Below, piece by piece: positions 37,158 to 46,357 of a DNA stretch of 64,000 nt. How positions within the stretch are numbered: position 1 is the first letter of the stretch; every line of letters begins with the position of its first letter. A program made the position numbers and the translations under genes. The stretch comes from Mycobacteroides chelonae. GTDB taxonomy: Bacteria > Actinomycetota > Actinomycetes > Mycobacteriales > Mycobacteriaceae. Under the pieces are notes generated by a model. That model did no database searches. It worked only from the letters and a program-made list of their open reading frames with translations, and had not been told where the DNA came from. The stretch lies in assembly GCA_014204435.1 (NCBI GenBank), contig JACHLF010000002.1, positions 372,001 through 436,000 of the forward strand, in the 5' to 3' direction.

Positions 37158-38471
37158 ATGAAGATCGGAGCACGTTCGACGACCGGGTGGCGGGCCACCG
37201 TCTCGGTGGCGATGTCGAACTACATTGAGGCCGGATCCATTATCGCGATTGCCACCAGCCTGGGGTTCTGGCAGTCAGCGTTCGGAATCGGCAATTTCGC
37301 GGTCGGCATACTCGCCGCATTGAGCGCCAACGCTTTTGGTGCCGCGATCGGGGCGATCCTCGGCGGGCCCCTCTGTGACCGGTTCGGGCGTAAGGCGATT
37401 TACACCTACGATCTGCTGGTCTATATGGCAGGGGTGCTGCTGGCGGCGTTCGCGGTCAACTTCACGATGCTGTTGGTCGCCTTCGTCGTCACCGGAATCT
37501 CAGTGGGCGCGGGAATACCCGCCTCCTGGACGTATATCGCCGAGCAGGCCCCGTCGGCCGATCGCGCGAAACACGTGGGAGCCGCCCAGCTGGCCTGGTC
37601 GCTGGGCCCGTTAGTCGGGTTCGCGCTCGCTGCGGCGCTGGTGCCGCTGGGGCTGTTCGGCTCCCGGCTGATCTTCGGCCACCTGTTCCTCGTCGCGGCG
37701 ATCGTGTGGTGGATACGGCAGGGGCTGGCAGAATCGCAGATCTGGAAAGACGAAGCTCTGCACGAATCCACCGACCTGGCCGACCGGACAACCACCCGCG
37801 GACTGAGCGGGCTGTTCTCCTGTCGCAACAACATCACCGCATTGCTGTTTCTCGGCGGCATATACCTCTTTTGGAACACGGTCGCAGGCCAGGCCGGCAT
37901 GTTCATGCCGCGGGTGTACGACACCGCAGGAGTGCACAGCCCGATCGTCCAGGATCTGTTGCAAGTGCTGGTATGGGGCTGCACCGTGGCCGCCACGTAC
38001 TTCGGCTTCATGCGCTACGCCGACCGCGTTTCTCAGCGGGTGTTGTATGTGATCGGCGCCGCGCTTGGCATCGTCGGGTGGGTCGTGCTGGTGGAGTTCA
38101 CCGACGGCGGCGTGCCCACCATGCTGGTGTTCGCGGTGCTCTGGGGTGCTTCCGCGGGCATCGGCGCACAGGGGTTCTACAGCCTTTGGGCCAGTGAGCT
38201 TTTCGCGACTTCGTACCGGGCCAGTGCCCAGGGTGTGATGTTCTTCGTCGTCCGCACCGCGACGGGCCTGCTGAGCTACTTCTTGCCGACACTGCTGGCG
38301 ATCACAGGCCTGACAGCGGTCGGCGTGCTGCTGGTGGCCTTGTTGACCGTGGCCATGTTGATCGGCGCCGTGTGGGCGCCCCGTACCCGGGGAAAGACCT
38401 TGCAACAGATCGAAATCGAACGCTACGGGCGGGCGAAAAGCCCGGCCGCAGAGAAGAAGGTGGACGCATGA
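37158..38471 (+). CDS. MFS transporter, probable L-rhamnose permease
   Basis: A 437-residue MFS protein with about 12 hydrophobic segments. The sugar-porter-like motif DRFGRKAIYTYDLLVYMAG lies around residue 75, and the GGIYLFWNTVAGQAGMF helix in the second half. It resembles bacterial sugar/metabolite:H+ symporters and sits between the mutarotase and isomerase genes, so L-rhamnose uptake is the likely role; it is not related to the E. coli RhaT sequence that I recall. Start chosen at 37158 (MKIGARSTTGW); it overlaps rhaI by 4 bp at its end. Confidence 0.85.
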   Translation: MKIGARSTTGWRATVSVAMSNYIEAGSIIAIATSLGFWQSAFGIGNFAVGILAALSANAFGAAIGAILGGPLCDRFGRKAIYTYDLLVYMAGVLLAAFAVNFTMLLVAFVVTGISVGAGIPASWTYIAEQAPSADRAKHVGAAQLAWSLGPLVGFALAAALVPLGLFGSRLIFGHLFLVAAIVWWIRQGLAESQIWKDEALHESTDLADRTTTRGLSGLFSCRNNITALLFLGGIYLFWNTVAGQAGMFMPRVYDTAGVHSPIVQDLLQVLVWGCTVAATYFGFMRYADRVSQRVLYVIGAALGIVGWVVLVEFTDGGVPTMLVFAVLWGASAGIGAQGFYSLWASELFATSYRASAQGVMFFVVRTATGLLSYFLPTLLAITGLTAVGVLLVALLTVAMLIGAVWAPRTRGKTLQQIEIERYGRAKSPAAEKKVDA

Positions 38472-39619
38472 TGACTGCAGAACTGGACAACCTCGCCATC
38501 GAATTGCCGTCGTGGGCCTTTGGCAACTGCGGCACCCGGTTCAAAGTGTTCGGCACCCCCGGTGCGCCACGGACCGTGCAGGAGAAGATCGCCGACGCCG
38601 CCACTGTGCACCGGTTCACCGGCCTGGCACCCAAAGTGGCACTGCATATTCCGTGGGATGCCGTCGACAACTACGGCGCACTGGCGGGCTATGCCGAGGA
38701 CCACGGTGTACAGCTCGGCACCATCAACTCCAACACATTCCAGGACGACGACTACAAGTTCGGCAGTCTCACCCATATCGATAAGACGGTGCGGCAGAGG
38801 GCGATCGACCACCATCTGGCCTGTATCGAGGTGATGGCCGCCACCGGGTCGCGCGATCTGAAGATCTGGCTCGCCGACGGCACCAACTATCCGGGGCAGG
38901 GCGATATCCGTGGCCGTCAGGAACGGCTCGCCGAATCGCTGGCCGCCGTCTACCAACACATCGGACCGGATCAGCGGTTGGTGTTGGAGTACAAGTTCTT
39001 CGAACCCGCGATGTATATGACCGATGTTCCGGACTGGGGTACGGCGTATGCGCATGTGAGTGCGCTCGGGGAGCGCGCTGTGGTGTGTCTGGACACGGGC
39101 CACCATGCGCCCGGCACCAATATCGAGTTTATCGTCGCTCAGTTGCTGCTGAGGAGGAGGCTGGGCTCGTTCGACTTCAACTCTCGTTTCTACGCCGACG
39201 ACGATCTGATCGTCGGTGCAGCGGACCCATTCCAGCTTTTTCGGATCATGTTCGAAGTGCTGCGCGGCGGCGGCTTGGCCGATGACTCCTCAGTGGCGCT
39301 CATGCTCGATCAGTGCCATAACGTCGAAGAGAAGATCCCCGGCCAGATCCGCTCGGTGCTGAACGTGCAGGAGATGACGGCCAGGGCGGCACTGGTCGAC
39401 ATCGACGCCTTGGCAGCAGCGCAGAATGTTTCAGATGTGTTGGGCGCCAATGCGATTATGATGGACGCCTTCTACACCGATATACGGCCGCGACTGGCCG
39501 AATGGCGCCTTGACCGGGGTCTGCCCGCCAACCCGATGGCGGCCTTCGCGCGGTCGGGCTACCAGGACATCATCAACGCCGAACGCGTCGGCGGTATCCA
39601 ATCTTCGTGGAGAGCTTGA
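38468..39619 (+). CDS. rhaI: L-rhamnose isomerase
   Basis: A 383-residue xylose-isomerase-like TIM-barrel protein of the RhaI (actinobacterial/alpha-proteobacterial) type. Metal ligands are expected in LEYKFFEPAMY (Glu), CLDTGHHAPGTNIE (Asp/His) and FDFNSRFYADDDL (Asp). It converts L-rhamnose to L-rhamnulose. The ATG overlaps the transporter stop (ATGA). 3 bp separate it from the aldolase gene. Family and operon context agree. Confidence 0.92.
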   Translation: MMTAELDNLAIELPSWAFGNCGTRFKVFGTPGAPRTVQEKIADAATVHRFTGLAPKVALHIPWDAVDNYGALAGYAEDHGVQLGTINSNTFQDDDYKFGSLTHIDKTVRQRAIDHHLACIEVMAATGSRDLKIWLADGTNYPGQGDIRGRQERLAESLAAVYQHIGPDQRLVLEYKFFEPAMYMTDVPDWGTAYAHVSALGERAVVCLDTGHHAPGTNIEFIVAQLLLRRRLGSFDFNSRFYADDDLIVGAADPFQLFRIMFEVLRGGGLADDSSVALMLDQCHNVEEKIPGQIRSVLNVQEMTARAALVDIDALAAAQNVSDVLGANAIMMDAFYTDIRPRLAEWRLDRGLPANPMAAFARSGYQDIINAERVGGIQSSWRA

Positions 39620-39621
39620 AA

Positions 39622-41670
39622 ATGACCAATAAAGCTGTTGCCGAACTAATTTCACGGTCCAATCGACTGGGGGCCGACCCTCGGAACACCAACTACGCCG
39701 GCGGCAACACCTCCGTCAAGGGCTCCGATACCGATCCAGTGACCGGTGCGCCCGTGGAGTTGTTATGGGTCAAGGGCTCCGGCGGCGACCTCGCTACGCT
39801 GGCCGAAACCGGTCTGGCGGTGCTGAGGCTGGACCGGCTGCGCGCCCTGGTCGATGTCTACCCCGGTGTCGAGCGAGAAGATGAGATGGTGGCCGCCTTC
39901 GACTACTGCCTGCACGGTCGCAGCGGTGCCGCACCGTCGATCGACACAGCCATGCACGGTCTTGTCGACGCGTCTCACGTCGATCATCTACATCCCGACT
40001 CGGGTATCGCGCTGGCCACCGCGGTCGACGGCGAAGCTCTGACCAAGAAGATCTTCGGCGACCGCGTGGTGTGGGTGCCCTGGCGGCGCCCCGGCTTCCA
40101 ACTCGGTCTGGATATCGCCGAGATCCAGCGGGCCAACCCACGGGCGATCGGCACTATCCTCGGTGGACACGGGGTCACCGTATGGGGCGCGACTTCCCTA
40201 GAAAGCGAAGCGAATTCGTTAGAGATCATAGACAAAGCCCAGCGGTACATCGACGCCAACAGCCGGGCACAGCCGTTCGGCGCCCCGATAGCCGGCTACG
40301 GCGGGCTGCCGGACCTGCAGCGCCGTACCAAGGCTGCCCGGCTTGCCCCGTTCATTCGCGGTCTGGCCAGCACCGATAAGCGCCAAGTCGGGCATTTCAC
40401 CGACGACCCCAGGGTGCTCGAATTCCTCGCCAGTGCAAAGCATCCCCGCCTCGCCGCACTCGGTACGAGTTGCCCGGACCACTTTCTGCGCACCAAGGTC
40501 AAACCTCTGGTGCTCGACTTACCCGCCGATGCGTCGATCGAGGATTGCAAGACCCGCCTTGCCGAGCTGCACGAGGCCTACCGTGCCGACTACCAGGGGT
40601 ACTACGAACGGCACGCCACCGCCGACAGTCCTGCAATTCGCGGTGCCGACCCGGCTGTCGTCTTGATTCCCGGTGTCGGAATGTTCAGCTATGGCAAGGA
40701 TAAACAGACTGCGCGAGTAGCAGGCGAGTTCTATCTCAACGCCATCAACGTGATGCGCGGAGCCGAGGCGATTTCGACCTACGCACCGATCGACGAAGCG
40801 GAGAAGTTCCGCATCGAGTACTGGGCACTGGAAGAGGCCAAATTGTCTAGGCTGCCCAAGCCCAAACCGCTGGCCGGCCGCATCGCGCTGGTCACCGGCG
40901 CCGCATCGGGTATCGGCAAAGCGATCGCCACTCGGCTGGCTGCCGAGGGCGCGTGCGTGGTCATCGCTGACCTGGACGCCGAAAAGGCTTGTGCGGCAGC
41001 GTCGGAGATCAATGGAGCGGTCGACAACCGCGATACGGCAATCGGCGTCGAGACCGATGTCACCGACGAATCCGCCGTACAAGCGGCGATCGACGAATGT
41101 GTCCTCGCCTTCGGCGGGATCGACATCGTCGTCAACAACGCGGGCCTTTCCCTGTCGAAGTCCTTGCTGGACACCACGGCCGCGGACTGGGACCTGCAGC
41201 ACGACGTGATGGCCCGCGGTTCGTTCTTGGTGTCGAAGGCCGCAGCGAAAGCACTGATCGATCAGCGGGTCGGCGGCGACATCCTCTATATCTCATCGAA
41301 GAACTCAGTGTTCGCCGGGCCCAACAACATCGCCTACTCGGCAACCAAGGCCGATCAAGCGCATCAAGTGCGGCTTCTGGCAGCCGAACTCGGGCAGTAC
41401 GGGGTCAAGGTCAACGGCATCAACCCCGACGGCGTCGTCCAGGGTTCCGGGATCTTCGCTGCAGGATGGGGCGCCGAGCGGGCCGCGGTCTACGGTGTCG
41501 AGGAATCCGAACTCGGCGCGTTCTACGCCAAGCGCACTTTACTCAAGCGCGAAGTGTTACCCGAGCACGTCGCCGGTGCCGTCTTCGCACTGTGCACCTC
41601 GGACTTTTCGCACACCACCGGGTTACATGTGCCGGTGGACGCCGGCGTTGCGGCCGCATTCCTGCGATGA
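39622..41670 (+). CDS. rhaEW: Bifunctional rhamnulose-1-phosphate aldolase / lactaldehyde dehydrogenase
   Basis: A 682-residue fusion. Residues 1 to about 410 form a class II aldolase domain (NTNYAGGNTSVKG and the zinc site DASHVDHLHPDSG near 116-127) that splits L-rhamnulose 1-phosphate into DHAP and L-lactaldehyde. Residues about 420-682 are a short-chain dehydrogenase (TGAASGIGKA from 425, NNAGLS, catalytic Tyr572/Lys576) that oxidises the lactaldehyde to L-lactate. The fusion matches the RhaEW enzymes of other bacteria. Several rare Leu TTA codons occur here. The stop overlaps the kinase start (ATGA). Confidence 0.93.
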   Translation: MTNKAVAELISRSNRLGADPRNTNYAGGNTSVKGSDTDPVTGAPVELLWVKGSGGDLATLAETGLAVLRLDRLRALVDVYPGVEREDEMVAAFDYCLHGRSGAAPSIDTAMHGLVDASHVDHLHPDSGIALATAVDGEALTKKIFGDRVVWVPWRRPGFQLGLDIAEIQRANPRAIGTILGGHGVTVWGATSLESEANSLEIIDKAQRYIDANSRAQPFGAPIAGYGGLPDLQRRTKAARLAPFIRGLASTDKRQVGHFTDDPRVLEFLASAKHPRLAALGTSCPDHFLRTKVKPLVLDLPADASIEDCKTRLAELHEAYRADYQGYYERHATADSPAIRGADPAVVLIPGVGMFSYGKDKQTARVAGEFYLNAINVMRGAEAISTYAPIDEAEKFRIEYWALEEAKLSRLPKPKPLAGRIALVTGAASGIGKAIATRLAAEGACVVIADLDAEKACAAASEINGAVDNRDTAIGVETDVTDESAVQAAIDECVLAFGGIDIVVNNAGLSLSKSLLDTTAADWDLQHDVMARGSFLVSKAAAKALIDQRVGGDILYISSKNSVFAGPNNIAYSATKADQAHQVRLLAAELGQYGVKVNGINPDGVVQGSGIFAAGWGAERAAVYGVEESELGAFYAKRTLLKREVLPEHVAGAVFALCTSDFSHTTGLHVPVDAGVAAAFLR

Positions 41671-43124
41671 GCACTGCCGTACGGACCGGCCAGCTGGCCG
41701 CAGTTGATCTTGGCGCCACCAGCGGCCGCGTCATGGTCGCCAAGGTTGGTCCGGGCACATTCCACATGCGTCAGGTACACCGTTTCGCCAATGATCCGGT
41801 GTACCTATGGAACGGTCATCGCACCTCGATGCACTGGGATCTGCCCAACCTGTTCGCCAACGTCTGTGCCGGACTTGCCGGCGCAAGCAGACACGCGCCA
41901 GAGCTGATCAGTGCGGGCGTGGACTCGTGGGCCGTCGACTATGGCCTGTTACGCAACGGTCGACTGCTCGGTCTGCCCTACCACTATCGCGACATCCGCA
42001 TGTCCGTCGGGACCGACATCGTGCATGCCAGGCTCAGTCAGGAACAGATCTACGCCCGCAACGGCCTGCAATTCTTACCCTTCACGACGATGTTTCAGCT
42101 GGCGGCCGAGGATCTGCTCGAGATGGCCGATACTGCACTGCTGATTCCCGACCTGGTCGGCTATTGGCTGACAGGGAAGGAGGTGACCGAGAAAACCAAT
42201 GCCTCGACCACAGGTCTTTTGGGTATCGACGGCCGTTGGGACGATGAACTGGCCGAATCGCTCGGTGTGCCCGTCGGCCTGTTTCCCGGTCTGGCCGAGC
42301 CGGGGTCGCGATTGGGCCCGGTGCTACCCGAACTCGCCGACCGCGTGGGCCTTCGTCGAGGGATGGATATCGTGTCGGTGGCATCGCACGACACCGCATC
42401 AGCTGTGGTGGCGGTACCGATGCTCTCGGATTCGGCTGCGTACATCTCTTGCGGGACGTGGGGTTTAGTCGGAGTCGAACTTGCCCGGCCCGTCGTCGAC
42501 GACGCCAGTCGGGCAGCCAATTTCACCAACGAGGTCGGCGCCGACGGCCGGATCCGATTTCTACGTAACGCGATGGGGCTGTGGGTGCTCAGCGAAACCG
42601 TCCGGCACTGGGAGCGTGGCGGTGAACGAATAGATCTGTCCCGGCTACTGGCAGAGGCGGCAGAGTGCTCGCCGACCGCGGCTGTCTTCGACGGTGACGA
42701 TCCGCGGTTCCGCCAGCCGGGAGACATTCCCGGTCGCATTGCGCACTGGTACGTCGAGCATGACCTACCCGCACCCGCTAGCCGTCCTGAGATGGCCAGG
42801 GCCATCGTCGAAAGCCTGGCCGCGGGATTCGCCCGCGGCGTCGAGGAGGCTGCGGTGCTCTCCGGGGTGCCGGTACGCACCGTTCATGTCGTCGGCGGCG
42901 GTGCGCAGAACCGGCTCCTGTGTCAGCTCGTCGCCAACCGCCTCGGTCTACCGGTCATAGCGGGTCCCGTGGAAGCCACTGCAATCGGTAACGTGCTGAT
43001 TCAGGCCCGCGCTTACGGAGTACTCCACGGCGATCTGGCGGAACTGCGCGCGACTCTGGGGGCCACTGTGCACACCACGCGTTTCGAACCACAACGAACA
43101 GCGGCAGGAAAGGTCTGGTCATGA
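41667..43124 (+). CDS. rhaB: Rhamnulokinase
   Basis: A 485-residue FGGY-family kinase phosphorylating L-rhamnulose. The phosphate-binding motif [18 protein letters not shown] is at the N-terminus, [12 protein letters not shown] near residue 90, [12 protein letters not shown] near 240, [10 protein letters not shown] and the adenosine motif [14 protein letters not shown] near 410. Length is that of known RhaB enzymes. ATG at 41667 overlaps the aldolase stop; the much longer open frame upstream (from 40989) lies inside rhaEW in another frame. Its stop overlaps the lldD start (ATGA). Confidence 0.93.
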   Translation: MSTAVRTGQLAAVDLGATSGRVMVAKVGPGTFHMRQVHRFANDPVYLWNGHRTSMHWDLPNLFANVCAGLAGASRHAPELISAGVDSWAVDYGLLRNGRLLGLPYHYRDIRMSVGTDIVHARLSQEQIYARNGLQFLPFTTMFQLAAEDLLEMADTALLIPDLVGYWLTGKEVTEKTNASTTGLLGIDGRWDDELAESLGVPVGLFPGLAEPGSRLGPVLPELADRVGLRRGMDIVSVASHDTASAVVAVPMLSDSAAYISCGTWGLVGVELARPVVDDASRAANFTNEVGADGRIRFLRNAMGLWVLSETVRHWERGGERIDLSRLLAEAAECSPTAAVFDGDDPRFRQPGDIPGRIAHWYVEHDLPAPASRPEMARAIVESLAAGFARGVEEAAVLSGVPVRTVHVVGGGAQNRLLCQLVANRLGLPVIAGPVEATAIGNVLIQARAYGVLHGDLAELRATLGATVHTTRFEPQRTAAGKVWS

Positions 43125-44371
43125 AACGCCGAGTGCCTCGCGTGCACGATCTTGCACCCTTGATGCGATTCAAGAAGCCGCAGTTCAATGCCGAGCGACG
43201 CCGGCTCGATGCCGCTCTGACGATCGAGGATCTGCGGCGGATCGCCAGACGCCGGACCCCGAGGGCCGCATTCGACTACGCCGACGGTTCGGCCGAGGCC
43301 GAGCTGTCGATTGTGCGTGCCAGACAAGCGTTCCGCGATATCGAATTTCACCCGGCGATACTTCGCGACGTGTCCAAGGTGAGCACCGGTTGGCAGGTAC
43401 TGGGCGGCCCCGTCAGCCAGCCGTTCGGTATCGCCCCGACGGGTTTCACCAGGATGATGCACACCGCGGGCGAGTTGGCGGGTGCGCGTGCCGCCGGCAG
43501 AGCCGGTATCCCGTTCACGCTGTCAACCATGGGAACCACATCGATCGAAGACATAAAACACGTCAATCCCCCAGGCAGAAATTGGTTTCAGCTCTACATG
43601 TGGAAGAACCGCGATCGTTCGATGGCACTGGTGGAGCGAGCGGTGGCCGCCGGTTACGACACGCTGATGGTGACCGTGGATGTCCCCGTCGCCGGAGCGC
43701 GACTGCGCGACAAACGCAACGGGATGTCGATTCCGCCCGCGCTCACCTTGCGCACCGTCGCCAACGCGCTGCCGCGACCGCACTGGTGGTTCGACTTCCT
43801 GACCACCGAGCCACTGTCTTTCGCATCCCTGGATCGCTGGTCTGGCACGGTGGCCGAGCTGCTCGACACGATGTTCGACCCGACGGTGACGTTCGATGAT
43901 CTCAGCTGGATCAGAGCACAGTGGCCGGGCAAGTTCGTCGTCAAGGGCATCCAGACGGTCGGCGATGCGCGTGCGGTGACCGATCTCGGGGTTGACGGCA
44001 TAGTGCTGTCCAATCATGGAGGCCGACAACTTGATCGAGCGCCGATACCGTTCCATCTGCTGCCCGCGGTAGTCGGCGAGGTCGGCAAGGATGTCGAGAT
44101 CGTGCTCGACACCGGGATCATGTCCGGTGCCGATATCGTCGCCTCGATTGCCATGGGCGCTCGATTCACGCTGATCGGCCGTGCCTACCTCTACGGGCTT
44201 ATGGCCGGTGGCGAAGCCGGAGTTGACCGGACCATCGAGATCCTCTCCGAACAGGTAGCCCGTACGATGCGGCTACTGGGTGTTACCTGCCTGGAAGAGC
44301 TCACCCCGGCGCATGTCACCCAGTTGGTCAGGTTGGCGCCACGACCGGTTGTGATCGATCGCCGGGGTTAG
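43121..44371 (+). CDS. lldD: FMN-dependent L-lactate dehydrogenase
   Basis: A 416-residue alpha-hydroxy-acid oxidase/dehydrogenase with an FMN TIM barrel. Motifs: [35 protein letters not shown], and the active-site SNHGGRQLD with the catalytic His near residue 298. It would oxidise L-lactate to pyruvate with electrons to quinone or another acceptor. Being coupled (ATGA) behind rhaB, it most likely disposes of the L-lactate generated by the RhaEW dehydrogenase, completing L-rhamnose conversion to central metabolites. A related 2-hydroxy-acid substrate cannot be excluded. Confidence 0.9.
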   Translation: MKRRVPRVHDLAPLMRFKKPQFNAERRRLDAALTIEDLRRIARRRTPRAAFDYADGSAEAELSIVRARQAFRDIEFHPAILRDVSKVSTGWQVLGGPVSQPFGIAPTGFTRMMHTAGELAGARAAGRAGIPFTLSTMGTTSIEDIKHVNPPGRNWFQLYMWKNRDRSMALVERAVAAGYDTLMVTVDVPVAGARLRDKRNGMSIPPALTLRTVANALPRPHWWFDFLTTEPLSFASLDRWSGTVAELLDTMFDPTVTFDDLSWIRAQWPGKFVVKGIQTVGDARAVTDLGVDGIVLSNHGGRQLDRAPIPFHLLPAVVGEVGKDVEIVLDTGIMSGADIVASIAMGARFTLIGRAYLYGLMAGGEAGVDRTIEILSEQVARTMRLLGVTCLEELTPAHVTQLVRLAPRPVVIDRRG

Positions 44372-44383
44372 AGAGGATGGCTG

Positions 44384-45379
44384 ATGGCGGCTGGCATCCG
44401 CGAGGTCGCTGCGGCGGCCTCGGTATCGGTCGGCACCGTCTCCAATGTGCTCAACGCGCCGGAACGGGTAGCGCCCGCGACAGTTGCGCGGGTGCATGCC
44501 GCCATTGAACAGTTGGGCTTCGTGCGCAATGACGCCGCCCGTCAGCTGAAAGCCGGACGGTCTCGCTGCATCGGCCTCCTGGTGCTCGACGTCGGCAACC
44601 CCTTCTTCACCGATGTTGCTCGTTCCGCCGAGCACAGCGCGTCCGAGAGTAATCTGGTCGTCCTGCTGGGCACCTCTGACGACAACGTGGACCGTGAACG
44701 CGCATATCTCGAAGTCTTCGATGAACAAAGGGTTTTCGGCCTACTGATCTCGCCGGTCGCCGAAGACCTCAGTCGCTTGCACGCCTTGCGGGAGCGCGGC
44801 GTGCCCGTCGTCCTCGTCGATCGAGACGGAGTCGGTACCCCGTTCGCGTCGGTAGCTGTGGACGATGTGGCGGGCGGCCGGCTGGCGGCCGAGCATCTGT
44901 GCGCTCAAGGCAAGCGGCGTATCGCCTACGTGGGCGGCCCGATGGCTTTGCGCCAGGTTTCCGACCGTCTGGCTGGTGCCCGCGGCGCGGTCGGCGAGTG
45001 TGCTGGAGCGGCATTGGAAGTCATCGAAGCTGGAGAGCCGACCGTGCTGGCCGGACGGTCGGCGGGCGAGCAGTTGGGTGCTCGCCCGGTAGACCGTCGG
45101 CCCGACGCTGTCTTTTGCGCCAACGACCTGCTGGCCATCGGTCTGCTGCAAGGCCTATCCGGGTCTGGGGTGCGAGTGCCCGACGATATTGCGGTCATCG
45201 GCTATGACGATATCGATTTCGCCCGCTCGGCTGCGATTCCGCTCTCGTCGATCGCTCAGCCGAGCGCGAAGATCGGGGCTACCGCTGTCGAGTTGTTGAT
45301 CGCCGCCTCCGAAGGCGCCGAACCGCGGCACGTTATGTTCCGGCCCGTGCTGGTGGCCCGGGAATCGACCGCTGTTTGA
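44384..45379 (+). CDS. LacI-family transcriptional regulator of rhamnose operon
   Basis: A 331-residue LacI/GalR regulator. The N-terminal HTH and hinge read IREVAAAASVSVGTVSNVLN and AIEQLGFVRNDAARQLKAG; the periplasmic-binding-protein-like effector domain begins IGLLVLDVGNPFFTDVARS and includes PDAVFCANDLLAIGLLQGL. It is 12 bp after lldD, so is probably in the operon and autoregulated through the 18-bp palindrome at 36767. The likely inducer is L-rhamnose or an early intermediate. The 147 bp to the convergent phosphatase contain no clear gene. Confidence 0.92.
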   Translation: MAAGIREVAAAASVSVGTVSNVLNAPERVAPATVARVHAAIEQLGFVRNDAARQLKAGRSRCIGLLVLDVGNPFFTDVARSAEHSASESNLVVLLGTSDDNVDRERAYLEVFDEQRVFGLLISPVAEDLSRLHALRERGVPVVLVDRDGVGTPFASVAVDDVAGGRLAAEHLCAQGKRRIAYVGGPMALRQVSDRLAGARGAVGECAGAALEVIEAGEPTVLAGRSAGEQLGARPVDRRPDAVFCANDLLAIGLLQGLSGSGVRVPDDIAVIGYDDIDFARSAAIPLSSIAQPSAKIGATAVELLIAASEGAEPRHVMFRPVLVARESTAV

Positions 45380-45526
45380 TCGTGCAGCCACCCGTCGATG
45401 AGCAAGTCGGGCTCGGCCGCCATGACGGCAGGGTCGCTCATCAGCTCGGCCGCGGGGTCGAGCCGATGATCATCGTCCTGCGCACCGCAGGCGTGACGGT
45501 GGCTCCGAGCGTCTACTCGGCCAGAG

Positions 45527-46357
45527 CTAGGTGAGCGCGGCGCTTAGCGCTGTAAGGCCCGCTGCATCGATTCCGGCCGCGGCCAGCATCGCCTCCGGTG
45601 TGCCGAAAACATTTGCAACTTGGCTGAATCCGGTGTCAAGGTACTCCTCGCGGACACCGAGCACCTCATCGGAGAGCATAGCCGCCATGGTCTGCGCGAG
45701 TTCGGGTTCGGCGGCTTCCATCTGTGCCGAGATGTGTGCCCGCATGGCACCGATCGCCGCGTTGCTGCGCAGGTAGTCTGCGACGATGTCGGCGTAGTCG
45801 ACGCCCACTGCGTGCAAGACCAATCCGATGAGGAGCCCGGTTCGGTCTTTGCCCGCCGCGCAGTGAACCAAAGCTGTTGCACCACTGGTGATTTGATCGG
45901 TCACCGCCTTGAGGGCGACGAGCGTTCCGGGGAGCTCTACGAACCGGCGGTACTCGGCCAGCATGAAGTTCACCTGCGACGCCGGGTCCGGCCCGCGGCC
46001 CGCGGTCATGCTTTCGATCATCATCTGCCGGTAGGCGATCTCGTGGGGGGCGCGTTCCTCGCCGGCCGCGGGGGTGGCGAACGGTACTTCGTGTACCCGG
46101 ATTCCGCCGTCCACCCGGTCCGATCCGGTGCGTGCGATCTCGGTGGGGCTGCGCAAGTCGTACAGGTCGGTGACGCCGAGGGCTCGTAGTGTCTGGGCAC
46201 CTGCCGGGGTCAGGCCGCTGAGCTCAGAGGAGCGGAACAGCACTCCGGGCCGGATGGCGACGGGGGAATCCGCGCCGCCCACCTCCCGGAAGTTCCAGAT
46301 GCCCTCTACGGGGTTGTCTGCGGAGGACGCCGTCGACTCGGCGCTGGAGATCGTCAC
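45527..46357 (-). CDS. ptbB: Tyrosine/phosphoinositide phosphatase, PtbB-like
   Basis: A 276-residue atypical protein tyrosine phosphatase like M. tuberculosis PtpB/PtbB (Rv0153c). The P-loop VHCAAGKDRTG supplies the nucleophile Cys166 and Arg172; NFREVGG (near residue 20) and DLRSPTEIARTG are typical of this family, which acts on phosphotyrosine, phosphoserine and phosphoinositides and is secreted by pathogens although it lacks a classical signal peptide. The GTG at 46357 overlaps the upstream transporter stop (GTGA); the open frame to 46750 lies inside that transporter. Confidence 0.92.
   Translation of the reverse strand: MTISSAESTASSADNPVEGIWNFREVGGADSPVAIRPGVLFRSSELSGLTPAGAQTLRALGVTDLYDLRSPTEIARTGSDRVDGGIRVHEVPFATPAAGEERAPHEIAYRQMMIESMTAGRGPDPASQVNFMLAEYRRFVELPGTLVALKAVTDQITSGATALVHCAAGKDRTGLLIGLVLHAVGVDYADIVADYLRSNAAIGAMRAHISAQMEAAEPELAQTMAAMLSDEVLGVREEYLDTGFSQVANVFGTPEAMLAAAGIDAAGLTALSAALT

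Noticed and set aside
40989..41666. 226-codon upstream extension of rhaB
   Set aside because: It lies within the SDR domain of rhaEW in another frame; the rhaB family N-terminus starts precisely at 41667 with an ATGA overlap.
45381..45533. 51-codon plus-strand frame between lacI and ptbB
   Set aside because: No ribosome site and composition typical of chance frames; the opposite strand is equally open.
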